From: Streptomyces sp. Ag109_O5-10 | Lineage (GTDB): Bacteria > Actinomycetota > Actinomycetes > Streptomycetales > Streptomycetaceae | Direction: 5' to 3' | DNA: 64,000 nt | Assembly: GCF_900105755.1 (NCBI RefSeq) | Contig: NZ_FNTQ01000001.1 | Coordinates: 496,001-560,000 of the forward strand | Shown here: positions 53,245 to 62,531 of the stretch, piece by piece | Position numbering within the stretch: position 1 is the stretch's first letter | Layout of the letters: each line of letters starts with the position of its first letter | Made by a program: the position numbers and the translations under genes | Notes under the pieces: model-generated | Told to the model about the DNA's origin: nothing | Databases searched by the model: none | What the model saw: only the letters and a program-made list of their open reading frames with translations

Positions 53245-54717
53245 TCACAGTCCCTGCGAACCGGAGGCGGCCGGGCCGGGCGGTACCTGCCGGGCCGAGG
53301 ACGCCGGGGCGGCAGACGACACCGAGGCTCCGGGGCCGTGCGAGGCCGGCGACGCCGCGGACTGCCCGGACTGCGGGGCGAGCGGCTGCGCGGAGGACGG
53401 CGGCTCGGAGGCCGGTCCCTGTGACTTCGGCGGCTGCGACGCCGGCGACTCGTTCTTCGGGGATTCGGTACGGGGGGACTCGGTACGGGGGGACTCCGTC
53501 TTCGGGGACTCCGTCTTCGGGGACTCCGTCTTCGGTGACTCGCTCCGCGGTGGGGTCGACGACGGCGGTGACGAGGACGACGGTTTCGAGGACGGCGATG
53601 AGGACGAGGGCGGCTTGGACGCCGGCGGCTGCGAGGACGGGGAGTTCGGGGACGACCGGTTCGCCGACGGGGACCCGGAGCCGTTCCCCGGACTCGTCGG
53701 CGTCGACGGGCCGGACGCGGTCGGTGGGCACGGGGTGGTGCCGGCCGACCCGGGTCGGCCGGACGCGGGCGGGCAGTCGTGGTGGGGCGGCGGGTTCATG
53801 GGGTCCGGGTCGGCCGGGGGCCTGGCCGGACGGTCGTCGTGCCCGGTGTGGTCGCCGCGGTGGCGGCCGAACCAGTCGTGGTGCTCGTGGTCGAAGACGA
53901 CGAACACCTTGACGACCTGCGCCGCGGGTACGACGACGACCACGTTCGCGGGCCGGTAGGCGGCCCAGGCGGTGCCGACGGTCCTCGGGGTGGAGCGCTG
54001 CGCGACCGGCGGGGCGAGCGGGTTGCCGCAGGCGCACCGCAGCCGGGGCACGCCGTGCCCGTCGACCAGGACGGCGGTGCCCGTCTGGAGGACGGACTGG
54101 TAGGTGCTCGTCCTGCCGTCGCGGTAACCGTGGGCGGTGACCCGGGTGTCCGCGCGCAGCTGTACGGGGGTGAGGGAGCGCAGGTAGGCGGGGACGCCGG
54201 CGGGCTGTACGCCGGCCTGCGAGGCGAACGCCCTGTTGCGGGAGGGCGAGGCCTGGAAGTACCTGATCTGCTGTTCGACGTCGCAGCTGGTGCTGTTCTT
54301 CGTGCCGCTGTAGAGGCCGGGCGCTCCGCCGCTCACCCCGCGCACCTCGTTCACCGACGCGCCCGCCGCGACCGGGGCGGCGGACACCTGCGCGGCAGTG
54401 CCCTTCTTGGCGGTCGACTCGGTGAACGGGTCCTCGCCGGAGCTGTTGGCGGCCTGCAGGAAGACCTCGCCACGCCGGCCGGAGCTGTCGCCCGAACGGG
54501 TGAGGACCACGGCCAGGGCCGCGGCGATCACCACGGCGGTGGTGAGCGTCGCGATCCGGGGCGCCGACCTCCACCACGGACGATGCGGCTCACCGCCCTG
54601 CCCGTCGCCGCCGCCGGGCGGCTGCGAAGGGGGGCCGGGAGGTGGCCCGGAGGGACCGGACAGGGGGCCTGAGGGGGGTCCGGTGGGACGGCCGGACGAC
54701 GGCGGTTCGACACTCAC
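53245..54717 (-). CDS. DUF6777-type membrane-anchored protein with long Pro/Ser-rich tail
   Basis: 490 residues. A Pro/Gly-rich cytoplasmic N-terminus (about 1-45), one membrane helix (IATLTTAVVIAAALAVVL, about 54-71), an outer domain with one conserved Cys pair (RCACGNPLAPPVAQR near 230) and a tail from about 300 to the end rich in Pro, Ser, Thr and Lys, including seven tandem 5-residue repeats of the T-E-S-P-K type. It matches DUF6777. Function unknown; the tail looks wall-crossing or heavily modified. It is divergent from the streptophobe gene and has no ribosome-binding site that I can identify. Confidence 0.85.
   Translation of the reverse strand: MSVEPPSSGRPTGPPSGPLSGPSGPPPGPPSQPPGGGDGQGGEPHRPWWRSAPRIATLTTAVVIAAALAVVLTRSGDSSGRRGEVFLQAANSSGEDPFTESTAKKGTAAQVSAAPVAAGASVNEVRGVSGGAPGLYSGTKNSTSCDVEQQIRYFQASPSRNRAFASQAGVQPAGVPAYLRSLTPVQLRADTRVTAHGYRDGRTSTYQSVLQTGTAVLVDGHGVPRLRCACGNPLAPPVAQRSTPRTVGTAWAAYRPANVVVVVPAAQVVKVFVVFDHEHHDWFGRHRGDHTGHDDRPARPPADPDPMNPPPHHDCPPASGRPGSAGTTPCPPTASGPSTPTSPGNGSGSPSANRSSPNSPSSQPPASKPPSSSSPSSKPSSSSPPSSTPPRSESPKTESPKTESPKTESPRTESPRTESPKNESPASQPPKSQGPASEPPSSAQPLAPQSGQSAASPASHGPGASVSSAAPASSARQVPPGPAASGSQGL
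53446..53550. repeat. 15-bp tandem repeat, seven copies
   Basis: Units of 15 bp resembling GGACTCCGTCTTCGG, starting at 53446 and running head to tail. The last three before 53536 are identical. They encode the 5-residue repeat T-E-S-P-K/R of the DUF6777 protein. Confidence 0.9.
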
Positions 54718-54872
54718 GCGCTCATCTCCCCGGTGCGGTAAACGGGATTCATGAAAAATGCCTCATTCGGGGCATGTCCAGGCCAATGTGCGCCGGGCCG
54801 GCGTCGTCCGCAAGCCGACGCGGACGGACCACCCGGCGGGCGGCGGGTGAGGGCGTCGCCTAGCGTGGCAGC

Positions 54873-56162
54873 GTGCGCCCTCCCATCGCCTCCGAGCGGC
54901 CGGTGGCCGCGCCGCCCGGCCGGCCCGTGCCCCGGCACGGCTGGGCGCCGGCCCTGGCCGTGGTGCTGGCCGCGTCGGTCGCGATGCTCGTGGTTGCCGC
55001 GCTGGGGCTGTGGGCGGCGGGCGCGACGGATCTGCCGAAGGGCGCGTTCGTGCCGGTGGTTCTCGCGACCGTGGTGACGGCGGTCGGCGGCGCCGTCGAG
55101 CTGTCGGGGAACGCGGGCGCACTGGCCCGTACGAACGCCGGGCTCACGGTCGTTCCGCTGTCGGTGACGCTGGTCGGGGCGCTGGTCGCCGCCGGGGGCT
55201 TCCTGCGGCCGCTGCGGCACCGGGCGGTGGCCGGGATCGCGGAACTGGCCGGGTGGGCGACGCGGATCGCGGCGTTGTGGCTGCTCGCGCTGATCGGGCT
55301 CGCGGCCGGGGCCCGGCACACCTTCGCGGTGGACGTGGGCAGCGGCACCCTCAGTGATCTCACCGGCGCGCTCGGCGCCGCGCCGGAGGCGGGTTTCACG
55401 ACCGATGTGCCGCAGACGGCCGGGTTCGGGCTGCTCTGGCTGGCTGGCGTCCTGCTGCTGGCGCTGCTGGTCTCGCGCGGGGCACCGCTGCCGGGACGCT
55501 TGCTGCGCTTCCAGGCCTCGGTGCGCCCGGCGGCGTACGCCATGGTCGTGCTCCTGCTGGCGTACGTCGTGCTGGCCCTGGTGATCGCCCTGGCCACGAT
55601 GGTGACCCGTGGGCATGCCAGGGAGACGCTCGCGGTGGTCCTGCTCGGGCTGCCCAACCTGGCCTGGCCGGCCCTCACGCTGGGGCTGGGCGCCACCTGG
55701 AAGGGCAGGGTCGACGGGCCGTTCGGGCTGCCGGTGCCCAAGGTGCTGGCCGAGGTGCTGCGCACGCCGGACGTCTCGACGCTGAACCTGCGTACGGTCA
55801 CCGCCCACGACGGCCGCTGGTGGTGGCTGGCCTGGGTGGCCGCGGTGCTGCTGCTGGCCGCCGCGTTCCTGATGGCGGTCCGCTCCCCGGCCCGGGTCCG
55901 CGCCTGGCAGCATGCCCTGCACCTGGCGGTCGCCCTCGCGCTGACCATGCTCACGCTGTGCCTGACCGGCCGGATCTCCGCCCACTACGGCCTCTCCCTG
56001 CTCGGCATCGGCGACCTGGGCGGCAACCTCTCCGGTGAACTGCTGCTGGAGCCCGTGCTCTGGCCGGCGGTGGGTCTGGGGACGCTGTGGGGTCTGCTCG
56101 CCGGGTTCCTGGGCGCGCTGCTGGCCCGTCCGGTGCACCGGCGCGGCGAGGTGGCGCCCTGA
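54873..56162 (+). CDS. Streptophobe-family multi-spanning membrane protein
   Basis: 429 residues, strongly hydrophobic with about ten helices (for example ALAVVLAASVAMLVVAALGL, LLWLAGVLLLALLVS and AYAMVVLLLAYVVLALVIAL). It matches the actinobacterial streptophobe family, of unknown function. The GTG start has no ribosome-binding site; TAGCGT (54861-54866) ends 6 bp before it, so the mRNA is likely leaderless. Confidence 0.85.
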   Translation: MRPPIASERPVAAPPGRPVPRHGWAPALAVVLAASVAMLVVAALGLWAAGATDLPKGAFVPVVLATVVTAVGGAVELSGNAGALARTNAGLTVVPLSVTLVGALVAAGGFLRPLRHRAVAGIAELAGWATRIAALWLLALIGLAAGARHTFAVDVGSGTLSDLTGALGAAPEAGFTTDVPQTAGFGLLWLAGVLLLALLVSRGAPLPGRLLRFQASVRPAAYAMVVLLLAYVVLALVIALATMVTRGHARETLAVVLLGLPNLAWPALTLGLGATWKGRVDGPFGLPVPKVLAEVLRTPDVSTLNLRTVTAHDGRWWWLAWVAAVLLLAAAFLMAVRSPARVRAWQHALHLAVALALTMLTLCLTGRISAHYGLSLLGIGDLGGNLSGELLLEPVLWPAVGLGTLWGLLAGFLGALLARPVHRRGEVAP

Positions 56163-56175
56163 GCTCGGCCCGCCG

Positions 56176-56754
56176 TCAGCGGTCACCGTCGGGGGCGACC
56201 ACCCGGGTCGGAGCGCGGTCGGGACCGGCACGCCCCGGGTCGGCGCGGTCGGGACCGGTACGCCCCGGGTCGGCGCGGTCGGTGACGTACGTGGACAGCC
56301 GCCGCCCGTCGCCGTACAGCCAGCGTCCCTCGGCGGGGTCGTACAGCCACATCGACTCCCCGTCGACCACCACGCCGATGCGCAGTCCGTGGGTGCGGCT
56401 CCGGAAGGACTCCCCGTCGAGGCCGCCGACGGCCAGTTCCTCGACGGCGGCCCGGTAGCCGGTGAGCGCCTCGGCGGCACGGGCCAGCAGGGGGCGCGGG
56501 TCGGTCGCCTCGGTGGGCGGGCCGCCGGTGACCGGCGGGTCCTGGGGCACGGCGACGAGGTAGCGGCCGTCGACCCAGGCGGACCAGCCGTTGGCGCAGC
56601 CGATGCGCGCCCAGTCGCCGTGCCGTTCCACGAGCTGCACCGGCAGCAGCGGGTCGAGGGGCACGGTGGGCCGGGCCGGGTCGGGGGCCTCCCAGGCGGG
56701 CATGCCGTCGCCGGGGACGACATGGGTGGCCCGGAATCCTGGCGTCGTCGTCAT
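56176..56754 (-). CDS. SH3-like domain protein with C-terminal tandem repeat
   Basis: 192 residues, no signal peptide or membrane helix. Residues about 10-75 look like an SH3/SH3b-type domain (MPAWEAPDPARPTVPLDP, HGDWARIGCANGWSAWVDGR), and a middle domain (about 85-160) contains RIGVVVDGESMWLYDPAEGR. The C-terminus has a 10-residue repeat of the D-R-A-D-P-G-R-x-G-P type. No named family was recognised beyond SH3-like. It starts only 10 bp from the ABC exporter stop, so it is probably cotranscribed downstream of it. Confidence 0.75.
   Translation of the reverse strand: MTTTPGFRATHVVPGDGMPAWEAPDPARPTVPLDPLLPVQLVERHGDWARIGCANGWSAWVDGRYLVAVPQDPPVTGGPPTEATDPRPLLARAAEALTGYRAAVEELAVGGLDGESFRSRTHGLRIGVVVDGESMWLYDPAEGRWLYGDGRRLSTYVTDRADPGRTGPDRADPGRAGPDRAPTRVVAPDGDR
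56221..56280. repeat. 30-bp tandem repeat, two near-identical copies plus remnants
   Basis: Two 30-bp units begin at 56221 and 56251, differing by one base, with a degenerate partial copy upstream. They encode the C-terminal 10-residue repeats of the SH3-like protein. Confidence 0.85.
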
Positions 56755-56761
56755 CGGTCGC

Positions 56762-59104
56762 CTACTTCCGCATCACGGCCGGTTCGTGGCGGCGCAGCAG
56801 CCGGGACAGCGCACAGCCGAAGACGGCCGCCAGCACCATCAGCATGACCATGTTCCGCAGCCAGACGCCCGCCGAGTGCCGGAAGAGGGGGTCGGCGGTG
56901 AGGGTGCCGGGCACGATCCGGTGCAGGTCGACGGTGCCGGCCATGGCACCGAGCGCCCACCGCGAGGGCACCAGCCAGGCGAGCTGTTCGAGACCCGGCA
57001 CGCCGTTCAGCTTCAGCAGGGTCCCGCAGAAGACGACCTGGACGACGGTGAGCAGCACAAGGAGCGGCATCGTCACCTCCTCCTTGCGGACCAGCGCGGA
57101 GATCAGCAGGCCGAGCATCATCGCGGTGAAGGAGAGCACGGCCACGGCGAGGGTGATCTCCAGCAGGGGCGGCATCAGCACCCCCTGGCCGCCGGGCGCG
57201 TTGAGGTCGACGCCGGCCAGGCCGACCTGGGTGAGCACGATCGCCTGGAGCACGGTGATGGCACCGAGGACGACGACCTTCGACATCACGTACGCCGATC
57301 TGGGCAGGCCGACGGCTCTCTCGCGCTGGTAGATGACCCGTTCCTTGACCAGTTCGCGCACGGCGTTGGCCGCGCCGGTCAGCACGCCGCCCACGCACAG
57401 GGTGAGCAGGGCGTTGGTCGCGGTGTCGAAGGTGAGCTTGTTGCCGGCGACGGCGCGGGCCATGGCGCCCATCACGAACGGCAGCCCGATCATGATGGCG
57501 AGGAAGGTCCGGTCGGCGGCGAGCGCGGCCGTGTAGCGGCGTACCAGCGTCGAGAACTGGGCGCCCCAGCTGCGCGGCCTGGGCGGCGGTGGCGCCGCCG
57601 CCACCGGCCCGGAGCGCGGCAGCACCGGCTGCGCGCTGGAGTTCACGATGTACTTGCGGTGGTACGACGAGGCGCGGTACTCCCCCGCCCAGTCCCGGCC
57701 GGTGTCCCGCTCGAACGCCTCGAACGCCTCCGGCCACTCCTGGAACCCGAAGAAGCCGAGGGCGTCGCCGGGCGGCCCGAAGTAGGCGGTCCGGCCGCCC
57801 GGTGCGAGCACGAGCAGGCGGTCGCAGACGTCGAGGCTGAGCACGCTGTGGGTGACGACGATGACGGTGCGGCCGTCGTCGGCGAGTCCGCGCAGCATGT
57901 TCATCACCGAGCGGTCCATGCCGGGGTCGAGTCCGGAGGTCGGCTCGTCCAGGAAGAGCAGGGACGGTTTCGTGAGCAGTTCCAGGGCGACGCTGACCCG
58001 CTTGCGCTGTCCGCCGGAGAGGCTGTGCACGGGCTGCTCGGCGCGCTGTTCGAGGCCCAGTTCCCGGATGACCTCGTCGACCCGGTGCCGGCGCTCGGCC
58101 TTCGCGGTGTCCTCGGGGAAGCGCAGTTCGGCGGCGTAGGTGAGGGCGCTGCGCACGGTCAGCTGGACGTGCAGGATGTCGTCCTGGGGGACCAGTCCGA
58201 TGCGCTGGCGCAGTTCGGCGTAGTCGCGGTAGAGGTCGCGGCCGTCGTAGAGGACGGTGCCGTGCTCGGCGGGGCGCTGGCCGGTGAGGGCGTTGAGCAG
58301 GGTGGACTTGCCGGCGCCGCTCGGTCCGACCACCGCCAGCAGGCACTTCTCGCCGACCGGGAAGGAGACGTGGTCCAGCAGGATCTTGCGGCCGTGGTCG
58401 ACGGCGACGGTGAGTTCCTGGACGTCGAGGGAGACCTCACCGGTGTCGACGTACTCCTGCAGCTCGCCGTCGACCAGGCAGAACGCGGAGTGGCCGATGC
58501 CGACGACGTCCCGGGGGCCGAGCAGCGCGCGGGTGACGGCGCGGCCGTTGAGGTAGGTGCCGTTGTGGCTGTCGAGGTCGACGATCTCGTGGCTGCCGTC
58601 GGGGTCGCTGCGCAGTTCGGCGTGGTGGCGGGAGACGATCAGGTCGTCGACGACGATGTCGTTGTCGACGGCGCGTCCGATGCGGACCGTGCGGGCGGGG
58701 AGCCGCATCACCGAGGAGGGCTGCCGGAAGGTGCCGGTCCTCGAGGGCATGGAGACGACGGAGGGGCGGTCGGCGGCGGGTGCCGGGCGGCCGCTCAGGA
58801 CGGCGGACGGCCCGTCGGCGGGGCTGCCGAAGCGGATCACCGTGCCCGGTCCGACCTCCCACTCCCGGATGCGGCGGCCGTCGGCGTAGGTGCCGTTGGT
58901 GCTCTGCTCGTCCTCCAGCGTCCAGTGCCCGTCGTCGGGCCGCAGCACCGCGTGGTGCCACGAGACCCGGGCATCGTCGATGACGATGTCGCTCAACGGG
59001 TCCCGCCCGACGTGGTAGTCGCGGCCCGGGCTCATCACCGTGGATCCCGTGTCCGTCTCCAGGACGAGTTCGGGCGCCGTCGAGGCGACCGGCCGCTCCG
59101 CCAT
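56762..59104 (-). CDS. FHA-ABC-2 exporter half (Rv1747-like)
   Basis: 780 residues with two FHA domains (about 15-105 and 135-225; GRDPLSDIVIDDARVSWHHA with NGTYADG, and GRAVDNDIVVDDLIVSRHHA with NGTYLNG), then an ABC ATPase with Walker A GPSGAGKST near 261, signature LSGGQRKR near 363 and Walker B LLFLDEPTSG near 381, then an ABC-2 permease with about six helices (520-780). This is the architecture of mycobacterial Rv1747, where the FHA domains bind phospho-Thr of Ser/Thr kinases. It should export a cell-wall or lipid component under kinase control. A TAGAAT hexamer (59117-59112) ends 7 bp before the ATG, so it is probably leaderless. Confidence 0.93.
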   Translation of the reverse strand: MAERPVASTAPELVLETDTGSTVMSPGRDYHVGRDPLSDIVIDDARVSWHHAVLRPDDGHWTLEDEQSTNGTYADGRRIREWEVGPGTVIRFGSPADGPSAVLSGRPAPAADRPSVVSMPSRTGTFRQPSSVMRLPARTVRIGRAVDNDIVVDDLIVSRHHAELRSDPDGSHEIVDLDSHNGTYLNGRAVTRALLGPRDVVGIGHSAFCLVDGELQEYVDTGEVSLDVQELTVAVDHGRKILLDHVSFPVGEKCLLAVVGPSGAGKSTLLNALTGQRPAEHGTVLYDGRDLYRDYAELRQRIGLVPQDDILHVQLTVRSALTYAAELRFPEDTAKAERRHRVDEVIRELGLEQRAEQPVHSLSGGQRKRVSVALELLTKPSLLFLDEPTSGLDPGMDRSVMNMLRGLADDGRTVIVVTHSVLSLDVCDRLLVLAPGGRTAYFGPPGDALGFFGFQEWPEAFEAFERDTGRDWAGEYRASSYHRKYIVNSSAQPVLPRSGPVAAAPPPPRPRSWGAQFSTLVRRYTAALAADRTFLAIMIGLPFVMGAMARAVAGNKLTFDTATNALLTLCVGGVLTGAANAVRELVKERVIYQRERAVGLPRSAYVMSKVVVLGAITVLQAIVLTQVGLAGVDLNAPGGQGVLMPPLLEITLAVAVLSFTAMMLGLLISALVRKEEVTMPLLVLLTVVQVVFCGTLLKLNGVPGLEQLAWLVPSRWALGAMAGTVDLHRIVPGTLTADPLFRHSAGVWLRNMVMLMVLAAVFGCALSRLLRRHEPAVMRK

Positions 59105-59169
59105 GGGCAGAATTCTACCGATCCGGCCTGTTCTGTGCCTGGTCATGGCCGCGCCGGCGGCCGTCCCGG

Positions 59170-59580
59170 TCAGCCGACGGGGACGACGAGGGCCGGGATG
59201 GTGCGCTGCATCCGCAGGGCGTCGACGGACTCGGCGAGCAGTTCGTACTCCGTGGTGTCGTCCTGGAGCGCGATCCGCACCAGCCGTCCGCCGGCCAGCT
59301 CGTCGGCGACCAGTTCCTGCCGGGCCGCGTCGGCGCACCAGGCGCGCAGCAGGCCGGGTACGTCGGAGACGGTCTCGGCGACCGGGACCAGTGATCCGTG
59401 CGGGAATCTGGGATTCTCGGGTAAGGGGTCGAGGCGTTCGGCGATCCAGGAGGCCCGGTCCCGTAACCACCACAGCGCCAGTGCCAGCGTCGGCGCACGG
59501 TAGGTGCCGAGCGGAACGCCGATGCGTTGCCCGCCGCACGTGCCGTATGCCGTGACATGGCACAGGAATTCGTCGTGCAC
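59170..59580 (-). CDS. Conserved hypothetical protein
   Basis: 136 residues from a GTG at 59580, chosen because GGGGGA lies 6 bp upstream; an ATG at 59661 would extend it by 27 residues. No recognised domain, signal peptide or membrane segment. It contains HVTAYGTCGGQRIGVPLGTY, ALALWWLRDRASWIAERLDP, and the acidic end LQDDTTEYELLAESVDALRM. It is probably a small cytoplasmic protein. It lies 65 bp from the start of the ABC exporter gene, on the same strand. Confidence 0.6.
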   Translation of the reverse strand: MHDEFLCHVTAYGTCGGQRIGVPLGTYRAPTLALALWWLRDRASWIAERLDPLPENPRFPHGSLVPVAETVSDVPGLLRAWCADAARQELVADELAGGRLVRIALQDDTTEYELLAESVDALRMQRTIPALVVPVG

Positions 59581-59890
59581 GATCACTCCCCCGTAGCTCG
59601 CCGGTGTGCCGTCGCGGCCGGGTTTCCGTGCGGCTCCTGTGCGGTGAAGTGCTCCTGACATTCGAGTATGTTCACTTTCGAAACACTGTCACCACACCTT
59701 TCCGGCCAGTCTCTTGGCATATTCCCCCTGCGAATTGGCCGAAATGCGCGAGCTGCGGCGGCCGGCCTTCATTACCCGAGGGGTAATCGACCCGCCGCAC
59801 GGACCGGGGCATGGTGGTGCCAACGGATCGCCGCACACCGCGATCCGGTCCCTGACCAGCGCTGACGACCTCGATGGAGGCTGATTCACC
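59581..59890. other. Divergent non-coding region with a short palindrome
   Basis: No gene in 310 bp. ATTACCC-gag-GGGTAAT (59771-59787) is a perfect 7-bp palindrome and a good operator candidate. A purine/AT-richer patch at 59660-59695 (TTCACTTTCGAAACACTG) may be the promoter zone. TGGAGG at 59875-59880 is the ribosome-binding site of the next gene. Confidence 0.5.
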
Positions 59891-60274
59891 ATGTCCGTGA
59901 ACACCGACCGTTACCAGACCGCCGCCGCCCGCTACTTCGAGGCCTGGAACGCCACCGAGCCGGAGGCGCGGGGCAAGGCGGTCGCGGCGGCCTGGGCGCC
60001 GGAGGGCGGTTACACCGACCCGCTCGCGGATGTCTCCGGACATGCGCAGATCACGGCCGTGATCGCGGCGGTGCACGAGCAGTTCCCGGGTTTCGTCTTC
60101 CGTCCGCTCGGGGTCGTCGACGGCCACCACGACACGGCCCGCTTCGGCTGGGAGCTGGTGAACGAGGCGGAGGGCTCGGCTCCGGTGGCCGGTTTTGACG
60201 TGATCACACTCAGTGAGGACGGCCGGATCCTCCGGGTCCTGGGCTTCCTGGACCGGGTTCCGGCCGGAGCGTGA
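59891..60274 (+). CDS. SnoaL-like/NTF2-fold small protein
   Basis: 127 residues, single NTF2-like domain (AARYFEAWNATEPEARGKAV, GYTDPLADVSGHAQITAVIA, ARFGWELVNE, ending DGRILRVLGFLDRVP). Such proteins act as polyketide cyclases, isomerases or binding partners; the substrate is unknown here. Ribosome-binding site TGGAGG is 10 bp upstream. Confidence 0.88.
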   Translation: MSVNTDRYQTAAARYFEAWNATEPEARGKAVAAAWAPEGGYTDPLADVSGHAQITAVIAAVHEQFPGFVFRPLGVVDGHHDTARFGWELVNEAEGSAPVAGFDVITLSEDGRILRVLGFLDRVPAGA

Positions 60275-60293
60275 GCCGGCGCCCGGGCTGAAC

Positions 60294-60341
60294 GGCCGAC
60301 GGGCGCGCCGGCCGACGGGCGCGCCGGTTGCCGGGCGCGCT
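60294..60341. repeat. Three 16-bp tandem units
   Basis: GGCCGACGGGCGCGCC at 60294 and 60310 (identical), followed by a variant at 60326. They lie just after the SnoaL-like gene, next to the twin hairpins. Confidence 0.8.
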
Positions 60342-60355
60342 GGTCGCGCCGGTCG

Positions 60356-60437
60356 CCGGGCGACGATTCGGGTCGACCGCCCGGCAACGCATCGGCTCGG
60401 CCGCCGGATGACGATTCGGGTCGCTCATCCGGCGGCC
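60356..60437. terminator. Twin hairpins with the same loop between convergent genes
   Basis: Hairpin 1 (60356-60384) has arms CCGGGCG/CGCCCGG; hairpin 2 (60399-60437) has perfect 13-bp arms GGCCGCCGGATGA/TCATCCGGCGGCC. Both enclose the sequence CGATTCGGGTCG in their loops. Hairpin 2 is close to the aldo/keto reductase stop and probably acts as its terminator. Confidence 0.75.
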
Positions 60438-60447
60438 ACCGGCCGGC

Positions 60448-61440
<993 letters not shown>

Positions 61441-61551
61441 CGCGACTCCAGAGGGGTTGGCACAGGATCTACCGATCCCACTCTTTCCCGAGCCGCGGGC
61501 AGTGGTCCAACAGGAGAATCCGATGGAATTGTGCGGCTAGGCTGCTCAATC

Positions 61552-62466
61552 ATGGAACTGCGCCACCTCCAGCACTTCGTCGCCGTCGCCGAGGACCAGC
61601 ACTTCACCCGGGCCGCCGAGCGGCTCATGGTGTCCCAGTCCGGTCTGTCGGCCTCCATCCGGGCCCTGGAGCGGGAGCTGCGGGCGCCGCTGTTCGTGCG
61701 CACGACCCGCCGCGTGACGCTGACCGAGGCGGGCCGGGCGCTGCTCGGCGAGGCGGAGCGGATCCTCGCCCAGGTGCGCTCCGCGCACGAGGCGGTGGCC
61801 GCGGTGCAGGGCGTGCTGCGCGGGACGCTGGCGCTGGGCACCGAGCAGTGCATCGCCGGGGTGCACGTGGCGGGGCTGCTCGCCGCTTTCCGGCGCCGCC
61901 ACCCGGACGTGGAGATCCGGTTGCGACAGGCCGGTTCGGGCGCGCTCGCCGAGGAGGTGGGGGCGGGCCGGCTCGACCTGGCCTTCGCCTACCGCACCCA
62001 GGACGACACCGATCAGCTGCGTTCGGTGTCCCTGACCGCCGAGCCGATGACCGTGCTCTGCCATCCCAGCCACCGGCTGGCGACGGCGGGCCCGGCCGTG
62101 ACCCCGGAGGACCTGGGCGGGGAGGTGTTCGTCGACTTCCACCCGGACTGGGGCCCGCGCCGCTCGACCGACGTGGCCTTCGCCGAGGCGGGCGTGCGGC
62201 GTACGGTCGCCCTCGAGGTGAACGACGTGCACAGTCTCCTCGACCTGGTCGACGAGAACCTCGGCATCGCCGTCGTACCCCGGCACTTCCGCCACAAGCG
62301 CCCCACGCTGACCGCGCTCGCGCTCAAGGACACCGACGAGACCGCGTACGAGACGGTCGCCCTGCTGCCGCCGGAGTCGGCCACCAGCCCGGCGGCCCGG
62401 GCGCTGATCACCCTCCTCGAAACAGGGGGGCTGGCAACACCCCTGGACGGGCCCTGCCCCTCCTGA
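61552..62466 (+). CDS. LysR-family transcriptional regulator
   Basis: 304 residues. Winged HTH ([40 protein letters not shown]) and an effector-binding domain ([36 protein letters not shown]). A TAGGCT hexamer ends 8 bp before the ATG, a possible leaderless start. Divergent from the YghZ-like aldo/keto reductase across 111 bp, which it may control; the effector is unknown. Confidence 0.92.
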   Translation: MELRHLQHFVAVAEDQHFTRAAERLMVSQSGLSASIRALERELRAPLFVRTTRRVTLTEAGRALLGEAERILAQVRSAHEAVAAVQGVLRGTLALGTEQCIAGVHVAGLLAAFRRRHPDVEIRLRQAGSGALAEEVGAGRLDLAFAYRTQDDTDQLRSVSLTAEPMTVLCHPSHRLATAGPAVTPEDLGGEVFVDFHPDWGPRRSTDVAFAEAGVRRTVALEVNDVHSLLDLVDENLGIAVVPRHFRHKRPTLTALALKDTDETAYETVALLPPESATSPAARALITLLETGGLATPLDGPCPS

Positions 62467-62531
62467 CCCGGCCAGCCCGTCGCCGCAGACTCGTGGATGT
62501 CCACGACGACGACGCGACGGGGAGTACGGAG

